This document shows, one piece after another, positions 1 through 4,394 of a DNA stretch of 6,981 nt (position 1 is its first letter; every line of letters begins with the position of its first letter). The DNA comes from an uncultured Clostridia bacterium (GTDB taxonomy: Bacteria > Bacillota > Clostridia > TANB77 > CAG-508). The stretch is taken from positions 1 through 6,981 of the forward strand of contig CAPNAQ010000094.1 in the NCBI GenBank assembly GCA_948663505.1. The letters run 5' to 3'. Made by a program: the position numbers and the translations under genes. The notes beneath the pieces were generated by a model. It was not told the origin of the DNA and ran no database searches. It was given only the letters and a program-made list of their open reading frames with translations.

Positions 1-112
1 TTTTTAATGCTTTTCTTTGTTCTAATCTTTTTAAATCTCCCAAAGTTTCTTTTTCTGATAAATTTATAAATGGACTATCAAAATGCATATCTGCTATATG
101 TACAAATTTCAT
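1..112 (-). CDS. DNA repair exonuclease, SbcD/YhaO-like metallophosphoesterase (N-terminal 37 residues; runs off the window)
   Basis: Only the N-terminus is visible. It begins MKFVHIADMHFDSPF, the typical opening of calcineurin-like phosphoesterases of the SbcD/Mre11/YhaO group. D8 and H10 form the first metal-binding D-x-H motif, and the DSPF that follows favours the YhaO-like branch. These nucleases are cytoplasmic and usually work with an SMC-like ATPase (SbcC or YhaN), often encoded next door; none can be seen here because the gene leaves the window. The frame is open from ATG at 112 to base 1. The start is supported by the protein match, although AGGAGG (126-131) lies 13 nt upstream, longer than usual. 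An in-frame ATA directly before the ATG would shorten that gap but would be a very rare start. The gene follows the terminator of the coupling-protein unit, so it probably has its own promoter. Family assignment is fairly secure; the subfamily is inferred from a short stretch. Confidence 0.8.
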   Translation of the reverse strand, partial: MKFVHIADMHFDSPFINLSEKETLGDLKRLEQRKALK

Positions 113-125
113 TATTTCAACTTTT

Positions 126-131
126 CCTCCT
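126..131 (-). promoter_or_regulatory. Ribosome binding site of the SbcD/YhaO-like gene, unusually far from the ATG
   Basis: The minus strand reads AGGAGG, a full anti-Shine-Dalgarno match, with 13 nt to the ATG at 110-112. Other genes in this window use about 5-7 nt. No other plausible in-frame start lies closer except ATA immediately before the ATG. Confidence 0.55.
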
Positions 132-162
132 AAGTTTACATTTTTTACTTTTTATATTTTAT

Positions 163-206
163 AACATAAAAAAGATTTTCGCAATATATTTTGCGAAAAT
201 CTTTTT
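163..206 (-). terminator. Rho-independent terminator of the coupling-protein transcription unit
   Basis: Bases 169-184 pair perfectly with 191-206 (16 bp, core TTTTCGCA/TGCGAAAA) around a 6-nt loop. On the minus strand the stem ends in a run of T followed by TATGTTAT. The structure begins 9 bases after the stop codon of the coupling-protein gene (TAA at 215-217). The stem is flanked by A and T runs on both sides, so it could also act on the plus strand, but no plus-strand gene is seen here. Confidence 0.9.
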
Positions 207-214
207 GGTAATAT

Positions 215-1738
215 TTAATCACCTATTGGTCCAAATAATTCGTCAAATTTTGCTTCAAGCTCTTTTTGCAAATCATATGTATCTTCATTTACATTATTAT
301 CATCATTTAAAAAATCTAAATTTTCAGACACTTGTTCTTTATTATCACTCAATTTATTATCATCTGATTTGTTTTCATCTAGGTCCTCAAACAAATCATC
401 TAAAGATTCAACCTTTAAATTTTCAACACTAGCCTCTTTATCTTTTTCTGAAACATAAGGATTATATGGATTATATTTTCTCCATATTCCCCTATCTATT
501 TCTCCAATATCATTATGACTAATTTCTAATCTAGCTAATTCCTTAGACATTGGATGTTCAAAATAATAGAATTTTCTTGTTTTGACTGGCTTTAAACCTT
601 TAACAAATATTATACAATCATTCATATCCATTCTTCTTAATTCGTCTGGTGTCATTAAGGCCCTTGCCATTACTTGATCTAATGAAACACTCTTTCCAGT
701 CTTATGATTTTGTTTATCTTTATTTATTGATGTACTATCTCTACCTATTGTTTTTTCACCTAATTGTTTTGAAAAATATTCTACTGTTTTATATGAGTTA
801 CTTCCTAAAAATAAGTGTGTATCACAGTTACCCATTATTGTTTCATATGATTTTTCATATACAGCTTCTAGCTGATCTACGTTTTGCAATATAACACTGA
901 ATGAAATTTTTCTACTTCTTGATGTTGATATTTTTTTATCAAAATCTGGTATTTTTCCTATATTAGCAAACTCATCTAATATAAAAAATGTTTGTTCCTT
1001 TAATTTTCCTCCATTTTGATCTGCAAAGTCATATAATTGTTGTATCATTTGTGAGAAAAATATTGTAAGTAAGAAATCATATGCTGTATGTGTATCTGAT
1101 GATATTACATATACTGCTGTCTTTTTATTTCCTATATCTTCAAAATTAATTGTATCTGTTGACGTTAGTTCTGCTATTTCTTTTGAATCAAATTTACCTA
1201 GTTTTGATTGTAATGAACTTAGTATTGATCCATATGTTTTCTCTGGTGCTATTTCTATTGATTTATAATTCATTCTAGCTGGATGATCATATGGCAATTG
1301 ATTCATTAGATCTGTAAGTAAGTTACTTCCTCCATTTTTATTTGCTGCTCTTACAAGTTCTGCACAACTTGCCAAATTTTGCTCTTCTTCAGGTCTTGTT
1401 GCTATTAAATAATATATTAATGCTTTTAATAGCATTTCTGCCATATCATCCCAATATGGATCTGAACCACTATCCGATTTTTGTCCTTTTACTATTGTGT
1501 TTGCTATAACATCTACATCTAATTCTGACGATATATGCATTAATGGATTATATCCATCACTATATTGTGGTCTAACTAAATTTAATACTTTTATATCATA
1601 ACCATGTTCTTTTAAATATCCTGCTGTTCTATCATATAATTCACCTTTTGGATCTGTAAATACATATGATCCTAACATTTGATATGCATTTGGTATTGAA
1701 TATGATGCAGATTTACCAGAACCTGATCCGTCCAACAA
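215..1738 (-). CDS. VirD4-like coupling protein, C-terminal ATPase fragment (frameshifted; TTG start doubtful)
   Basis: The open frame can begin at TTG (1736-1738), giving 507 residues, but no ribosome binding site stands at a useful distance. The true start is the ATG at 2195, in the other frame. Visible elements in fragment numbering: Walker A GSGSGKS (4-10); FTDPKGELYDRT (27-38), a family hallmark; Walker B FFILDEFANIGKIPDF (251-266); and SFSVILQNVDQLEAVY (279-294), the conserved Gln-containing motif after Walker B. The C-terminal tail from about 440 to 507 is strongly acidic and low in complexity (DDLFEDLDENKSDD and similar); in several coupling proteins such tails contact substrates or the relaxosome. 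Without the anchor and the beta strand before the P-loop the fragment is unlikely to work as a normal coupling protein. By direct count, lines 1441-1620 have 52 G+C in 180 bases, against 35 in 180 for three murF lines (6001-6060, 6121-6240). That fits a different origin but is a small sample. Confidence 0.82.
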   Translation of the reverse strand: MLDGSGSGKSASYSIPNAYQMLGSYVFTDPKGELYDRTAGYLKEHGYDIKVLNLVRPQYSDGYNPLMHISSELDVDVIANTIVKGQKSDSGSDPYWDDMAEMLLKALIYYLIATRPEEEQNLASCAELVRAANKNGGSNLLTDLMNQLPYDHPARMNYKSIEIAPEKTYGSILSSLQSKLGKFDSKEIAELTSTDTINFEDIGNKKTAVYVISSDTHTAYDFLLTIFFSQMIQQLYDFADQNGGKLKEQTFFILDEFANIGKIPDFDKKISTSRSRKISFSVILQNVDQLEAVYEKSYETIMGNCDTHLFLGSNSYKTVEYFSKQLGEKTIGRDSTSINKDKQNHKTGKSVSLDQVMARALMTPDELRRMDMNDCIIFVKGLKPVKTRKFYYFEHPMSKELARLEISHNDIGEIDRGIWRKYNPYNPYVSEKDKEASVENLKVESLDDLFEDLDENKSDDNKLSDNKEQVSENLDFLNDDNNVNEDTYDLQKELEAKFDELFGPIGD

Positions 1739-2195
1739 CTAGTACATTTACGTTTCCTCTTTTATCTACTGGTAAGTAATTATTTTCTGCTAATATTATT
1801 CCTTTATTTCTATTTAATATTTTATACTGTTCACCTCTTTCGCTCCAATCACTTGAGCCATGTTCTATATCAGTATATTCATTTTTTGGTGCTGATTTTG
1901 CCACTCCTATTGTAAAAAATATTAAATATAATATCGTAAATCCTACCATTGTTGATATAAAATCATGTGTTGCTCCATTTGCAAATATTGCTCCAATTGC
2001 TCCAAATGGATTTGTCATATTTGATATTATTTTTTCAAAAAATGTATTTAATGAAAATACTCCTGTTGTTTTAGCTTGAAATACACTATATGATAATGGC
2101 GCAACAAATACTATGACTAATATCAGCCATAGTATACCGCATATAACAAAACTTTTTCTATTTCTTCTTAAAGCTCCTTTTATTTTGTAATTCAT
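1713..2195 (-). CDS. VirD4-like coupling protein, N-terminal membrane-anchor fragment (160 aa)
   Basis: This fragment holds the membrane anchor. A basic N-terminus (residues 1-14, with ALRRNRK) precedes a first transmembrane helix at about 15-38. A loop predicted outside the membrane follows (about 40-78), then a second helix at about 79-99. After that comes the cytoplasmic HGSSDWSERGE segment (about 112-122), which corresponds to the conserved HGSARW-type motif of VirD4/TraG proteins. The last five residues, RIRFW, are frameshift-derived: the authentic protein would continue from VLVVG (151-155) into the P-loop. On its own this piece could sit in the membrane but has no ATPase site. It begins 30 nt after the stop of the 96-aa gene and has a clear ribosome binding site, so it should be translated. 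Confidence 0.85.
   Translation of the reverse strand: MNYKIKGALRRNRKSFVICGILWLILVIVFVAPLSYSVFQAKTTGVFSLNTFFEKIISNMTNPFGAIGAIFANGATHDFISTMVGFTILYLIFFTIGVAKSAPKNEYTDIEHGSSDWSERGEQYKILNRNKGIILAENNYLPVDKRGNVNVLVVGRIRFW
1730..1730 (-). other. Putative inserted base that breaks the Walker A motif
   Basis: The coding strand reads GTT GTT GGA C GGA TCA GGT TCT GGT AAA. Skipping the C (plus-strand G1730) gives V-V-G-G-S-G-S-G-K. Leaving it in gives V-V-G-R-I-R-F-W and then a stop at 1713-1715. Any shift much earlier or later would not restore the P-loop consensus, which places the event within a few bases of here. Confidence 0.8.
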
Positions 2196-2225
2196 GTTAT
2201 CACCTTCTCTTTTGTTTTATATCCA

Positions 2226-2516
2226 TTATCTATCTATTTCTTCTGAATTGCCAATTCCTCTTTGTTCAATTCTTGTTGTATCTTCTATTTTTGTTTTTAT
2301 TCCATTAACCTCTCTATAATATCCATTATCTTGTTTACCACACTTATGTTTCTCAACCTTTACATCTATAGTAGGCATATCTTTATCTATTGATTTATTT
2401 GCATTATCTATAACTTTTGTTGCATCTCCATTTGTTTGTCCTTGTTTTAATTTATTTTCTATAGTACTAATTACTCCTAAACATACATTTATTTCTCCGC
2501 CTTCAGCTTTTTTCAT
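2226..2516 (-). CDS. Unrecognised small soluble protein (96 aa)
   Basis: I do not recognise this protein. It is hydrophilic and rich in Lys, Glu, Asp and Asn, with no signal peptide or transmembrane segment. The first 45 residues (STIENKLKQ, ATKVIDNANKSIDK) look helical. Two cysteines are visible (C12 and C59, the latter in HKCG), too few for a clear zinc site. It is very probably real: ATG at 2516 has a perfect AGGAGG (2524-2529) 7 nt upstream. That site overlaps the stop codon of the 173-aa gene by one base, which suggests translational coupling. The coupling-protein gene starts 30 nt after its stop. Its position in the unit suggests a partner or regulator of the coupling protein, but this is inference from context only. 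Accessory genes of this size before virD4-like genes are common in Gram-positive conjugative elements and often poorly conserved. Confidence 0.75.
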   Translation of the reverse strand: MKKAEGGEINVCLGVISTIENKLKQGQTNGDATKVIDNANKSIDKDMPTIDVKVEKHKCGKQDNGYYREVNGIKTKIEDTTRIEQRGIGNSEEIDR

Positions 2517-2523
2517 TAAACTT

Positions 2524-2529
2524 CCTCCT
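2524..2529 (-). promoter_or_regulatory. Ribosome binding site of the 96-aa gene, overlapping the preceding stop codon
   Basis: The minus strand reads TAAGGAGG: the stop of the 173-aa gene (TAA, 2529-2531) shares its last A with AGGAGG. Spacing to the ATG is 7 nt. This arrangement favours coupled translation of the two small proteins. Confidence 0.8.
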
Positions 2530-3050
2530 TAATTTTCTTTCTTGTCTCTGATTTCAAAGGCAAAATAAGATTTATTTGGTTTTAACTTACATTTTCCTCT
2601 TACTTCATTTGAATTTTCATCAAAATAAAGCATTGGTTTTACTTCTTCCGTAGTTTCAGGATCTATTACACAAATAGGTCTCTTTAAATCTGGTGTATAT
2701 CTAAAATCTTTTAATTCTTTTTCATCTTCAGTATATATACTGTCAAATTTTAGTGGCACTGGACTTTTACTTATTGATATTTTATCATCAATCATTACAG
2801 CAGTATTAACAACTACTCTTTCTTTTGCAAATGATAAAATTACCAATTCATCCTCCTGTGTTGGAAAATCCACAAAAAATGTTTTTTTCTTCATATCTCC
2901 TCTAATTTCTTCTGTGTAATCTAATCTATCTACAGTGTATTTAGGATATTCATTTAATAATTTTTTTGGAGTCTTTACTACTTGATATATTACAGTATTT
3001 ACTCCTTTTGGATCTGTTATGCTAAAATGTTTACCTTGCCACGTCTCCAT
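2529..3050 (-). CDS. Unrecognised soluble protein (173 aa), first gene of the coupling-protein unit
   Basis: I do not recognise a family. The protein has no signal peptide or membrane helix and should be cytoplasmic. It alternates short hydrophobic and charged stretches (NTVIYQVVKT at 18-27, KTFFVDFP at 56-63, ELVILSFAKERVVVNTAVMI at 68-87, SYFAFEIRD at 161-169), suggesting a mostly beta-strand fold. An acidic linker lies at about 103-116. Cysteines are C127 and C154, with no paired CxxC. ATG at 3050 has GAGGTG (3057-3062) at a good distance, and the start lies about 95 nt below a perfect-consensus promoter, so the gene is very likely expressed. It does not look like PcfB (DUF3801), a protein often found just before virD4-like genes. 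A role with the coupling protein is inferred from the shared unit only. Confidence 0.8.
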   Translation of the reverse strand: METWQGKHFSITDPKGVNTVIYQVVKTPKKLLNEYPKYTVDRLDYTEEIRGDMKKKTFFVDFPTQEDELVILSFAKERVVVNTAVMIDDKISISKSPVPLKFDSIYTEDEKELKDFRYTPDLKRPICVIDPETTEEVKPMLYFDENSNEVRGKCKLKPNKSYFAFEIRDKKEN

Positions 3051-3111
3051 TATTACACCTCACTTCTATGCCTTAATTCATAGCTATAGTTCGTCTTTTG
3101 TTACATTAATA

Positions 3112-3143
3112 TGAATGCAATTTGTTTAAATAAAATTCATTCA
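3112..3143 (-). promoter_or_regulatory. Stem-loop at the 5' end of the leader of the three-gene unit
   Basis: Bases 3112-3123 (TGAATG, bulged C, AATTT) pair with 3133-3143 (AAATTCATTCA), giving 11 base pairs with one bulge and a 9-nt loop. It begins within a few bases of the predicted transcription start (about 3146). A 5' hairpin can stabilise mRNA or act as a binding site. The stem is AT-rich and has no T run after it, so it is not a terminator. Confidence 0.4.
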
Positions 3144-3152
3144 CTAACTATA

Positions 3153-3181
3153 ATTATAGCTAAAAATTAAGCATTTGTCAA
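3153..3181 (-). promoter_or_regulatory. Perfect-consensus sigma-A-type promoter driving the three-gene unit
   Basis: The minus strand carries TTGACA (3176-3181), a 17-base spacer (3159-3175), and TATAAT (3153-3158): both boxes and the spacing match the housekeeping consensus exactly. The predicted start is near 3146, about 95 nt before the ATG at 3050. The -10 lies inside a perfect 12-bp palindrome, CTATAATTATAG (3148-3159), which could be a repressor operator or simply reflect the AT-rich box. A promoter this strong is often repressed by a bound regulator. Confidence 0.85.
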
Positions 3182-3230
3182 TATATTTTTTATGTAAATT
3201 GTTTTTTTTATTACAATTTTATTACATTTT

Positions 3231-4091
3231 TTATTCATTTCTTGGATTAAATTTTGATACTTGTTTTAAACTTTCAAATATTTCTTTTTCTTTTTCATTT
3301 AATTTTGATGGTACCATTATCTTAACTTCAGCAATTAAATCTCCTCTATCACCATTTTCTTTTTTATATCCTTTATGTGGAATTCTTAATTTTTCTCCAC
3401 TTTGAATCCCCTGTGGTATAAATATTTTTGTTTCTTCATCTATAGATTTAACATTTATTTTTGTTCCCAAAGCAGCCTCCCATGGTGAAATACATAAATC
3501 TGTTAATATATCATATCCACTTAATTTATATTTTTTTGAGTCTTCAATATTTATTTTTATAAATAAATCTCCATTTTTTCCACCATTTTTCCCACTTTTA
3601 CCTTGTCCAATTAGTCTAATTTTTTCATTATTTTTTATACCTTCTGGAATTTTTACAGAAAGTGTCTTTGTTACACCCTCTATGTTTTTTATAAAAATCT
3701 TTTTTTCAGCTCCAAAAAATGCCTCTTCTAATTTTACTTGAATTTGCGTTTCTTCATCTTGTCCTCTAATTGGAGTTTTTCCATCTGATTTTTGATTTTC
3801 TTCTACATTTCCTAAAAATATATTAAAGATATTTTTTCCTTTTATTTTTTGATAATTTTTTATATTATTTTTTGAATTCCAAATTCTATCATATTTTCTT
3901 TTTGATGATGGTTCTGATAATATTCTATATGCTTCATTTATATCTTTAATTTTTTCTTCTGCTAAAGAATTTCCAACATTTAAATCTGGATGATTTTTTT
4001 TAGCAGCTATTCTATATGCTGATTTTATTTCTTCTATTGATACTCTACTTGTTTCTATCCCCAATATTTTATAATAATCTTTGTATACCAT
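3231..4091 (-). CDS. DnaJ-family co-chaperone without zinc finger (CbpA-like, class B Hsp40; 286 aa)
   Basis: The protein stimulates the ATPase of DnaK (Hsp70) and delivers unfolded clients in the cytoplasm. The J domain spans about residues 4-70 (DYYKILG at 5-11, HPD at 34-36, INEAYRILSE at 51-60). A short linker with NIFNIFLGN (87-95) replaces the long Gly/Phe region. C-terminal domain I starts near 113 (VKLEEAFFGAEKKI; PEGIKNNEKIRLIGQGK at 149-165) and domain II near 192 (DILTDLCISPWEAALGTK; PQGIQSGEKLRIPHKGY). No CxxCxGxG repeats occur, so this is not canonical DnaJ. The start chosen is ATG at 4091, with GGGAGG 7 nt upstream. A longer frame from GTG at 4118 adds nine residues before the J domain and lacks support. 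No CIRCE element is seen. The gene stands alone between ddl and the coupling-protein unit and need not be the main dnaJ of the genome. Confidence 0.9.
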   Translation of the reverse strand: MVYKDYYKILGIETSRVSIEEIKSAYRIAAKKNHPDLNVGNSLAEEKIKDINEAYRILSEPSSKRKYDRIWNSKNNIKNYQKIKGKNIFNIFLGNVEENQKSDGKTPIRGQDEETQIQVKLEEAFFGAEKKIFIKNIEGVTKTLSVKIPEGIKNNEKIRLIGQGKSGKNGGKNGDLFIKINIEDSKKYKLSGYDILTDLCISPWEAALGTKINVKSIDEETKIFIPQGIQSGEKLRIPHKGYKKENGDRGDLIAEVKIMVPSKLNEKEKEIFESLKQVSKFNPRNE

Positions 4092-4120
4092 TTGACATCC
4101 TCCCCAAATTAGGTACACAT

Positions 4121-4126
4121 ATTATA
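4121..4126 (-). promoter_or_regulatory. Candidate -10 box of the DnaJ-like gene
   Basis: The minus strand reads TATAAT just below the T run of the ddl terminator. The predicted start would be near 4114, about 23 nt before the ATG at 4091. No good -35 is found at 17-18 bp (ATGGAT or TATGGA there), so the site rests on the -10 and its position. Confidence 0.4.
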
Positions 4127-4136
4127 TCATAAATTT

Positions 4137-4167
4137 AAAAAAAATCCATAGTTTTTATGGACTTTTT
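4137..4167 (-). terminator. Rho-independent terminator after ddl
   Basis: TCCATA (4145-4150) pairs with TATGGA (4156-4161) around a 5-base loop. On the minus strand the stem is followed by eight T (4144-4137). Flanking A and T runs can lengthen the stem through one G-U wobble. It lies between ddl and the -10 of the DnaJ-like gene, so it would separate the two transcription units. Confidence 0.8.
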
Positions 4168-4193
4168 CTTAAAGTTTTAATATTTTTACTTAA

Positions 4194-4352
4194 TGAAAAT
4201 GTTGATATATAAATAATTATGTAGTATCAAGTTTAACTGGAAGATGTTTAGAAATTCTTAATGTAGAGCTGCTCGTTATATTTTTTTAGAATTTCTTGAC
4301 ATTTGTAAGTCTAACCGAGATACAAATAAATATTTATATATCAACATTTTCA
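4194..4352. repeat. 159-bp imperfect palindrome with 22-bp perfect arms (MITE-like element or structured RNA)
   Basis: Bases 4194-4215 (beginning TGAAAATGTTGATATATAAA) are the exact reverse complement of 4331-4352. Pairing continues inward with mismatches: GTATC (4224-4228) with GATAC (4318-4322), then AGAAATTCT (4250-4258) with AGAATTTCT (4288-4296), with further matches between. A small GAG-CTG-CTC hairpin (4266-4274) sits at the centre. The trinucleotide AAT flanks both ends of GAAAATG...CATTTTC (4192-4194 and 4352-4354), a possible 3-bp target duplication. No coding frame of substance lies inside. It is in the 3' region of ddl, 42 nt after its stop. It may be a miniature inverted-repeat element or a long RNA hairpin; wobble-compatible mismatches occur on both strands, so the transcribed strand is not clear. 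Confidence 0.75.
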
Positions 4353-4394
4353 ATTGTATTAATTATAAAATTATTATAAAGTAACTTAAAGCTT

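Larger units (their letters stand above)
215..2195 (-). pseudogene. VirD4/TraG-family type IV coupling protein, split by a single-base frameshift in Walker A
   Basis: Read as one gene this encodes a coupling ATPase of conjugative type IV secretion. These are inner-membrane hexamers that dock the relaxase-DNA substrate onto the secretion channel. The upstream frame ends NVLVVG-RIRFW-stop and the downstream frame resumes GSGSGKSASYSIPNAY. Deleting plus-strand G1730 (C on the coding strand) gives VVGGSGSGKS, the expected P-loop, and a continuous 659-residue protein, in the range I expect for the clostridial VirD4-like branch. Everything outside this base looks intact, so the event is recent or is a sequencing or assembly error. 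There is no obvious slippery sequence. The out-of-frame CGG codon it creates would be rare in so AT-rich a genome. The gene is last in a three-gene unit and is followed directly by a strong terminator. Start: ATG at 2195 with AGAAGGTG (2201-2208) 5 nt upstream. Family confidence is high; whether the gene is truly inactive is open. Confidence 0.88.

Noticed and set aside
70..432. Plus-strand open frame of 120 codons over the end of the coupling-protein gene and its terminator
   Set aside because: It crosses the terminator hairpin and the antisense of a clear coding region, is rich in Leu, Phe, Tyr and His as expected for antisense of AT-rich code, and has no ribosome binding site.
1705..1740. 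Programmed ribosomal frameshift in the coupling-protein gene
   Set aside because: No heptameric slippery sequence or prfB-like shift-stop is present; the P-loop consensus is restored only by skipping one base in GGA-C-GGA, which looks like a plain insertion. Kept only as a minor alternative in the finding.
3185..3230. Terminator for the DnaJ-like gene
   Set aside because: A weak TGTA/AATTGT and ACAATT/TACA pairing exists with a large bulge, but on the minus strand it is not followed by a T run, so it was not listed.
4092..4118. Longer DnaJ-like protein starting at GTG 4118
   Set aside because: The nine extra residues precede the J domain, the GTG has no ribosome binding site and would lie upstream of the expected transcription start, whereas ATG 4091 has GGGAGG at 7 nt.
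4202..4230. Plus-strand TTGATA-17-TATCAA as a promoter inside the palindrome
   Set aside because: TTGATA matches five of six -35 bases, but TATCAA matches only four of six -10 bases; in such AT-rich DNA this is expected by chance.
4274..4347. Short minus-strand frame (about 23 codons, starting MLIYKY) inside the palindrome
   Set aside because: No ribosome binding site, no recognisable peptide, and it is explained by the palindrome sequence.
4194..4352. Retron RNA or integron attC site as explanation of the palindrome
   Set aside because: No reverse transcriptase or integrase is nearby, and the conserved attC core sites are not recognisable.
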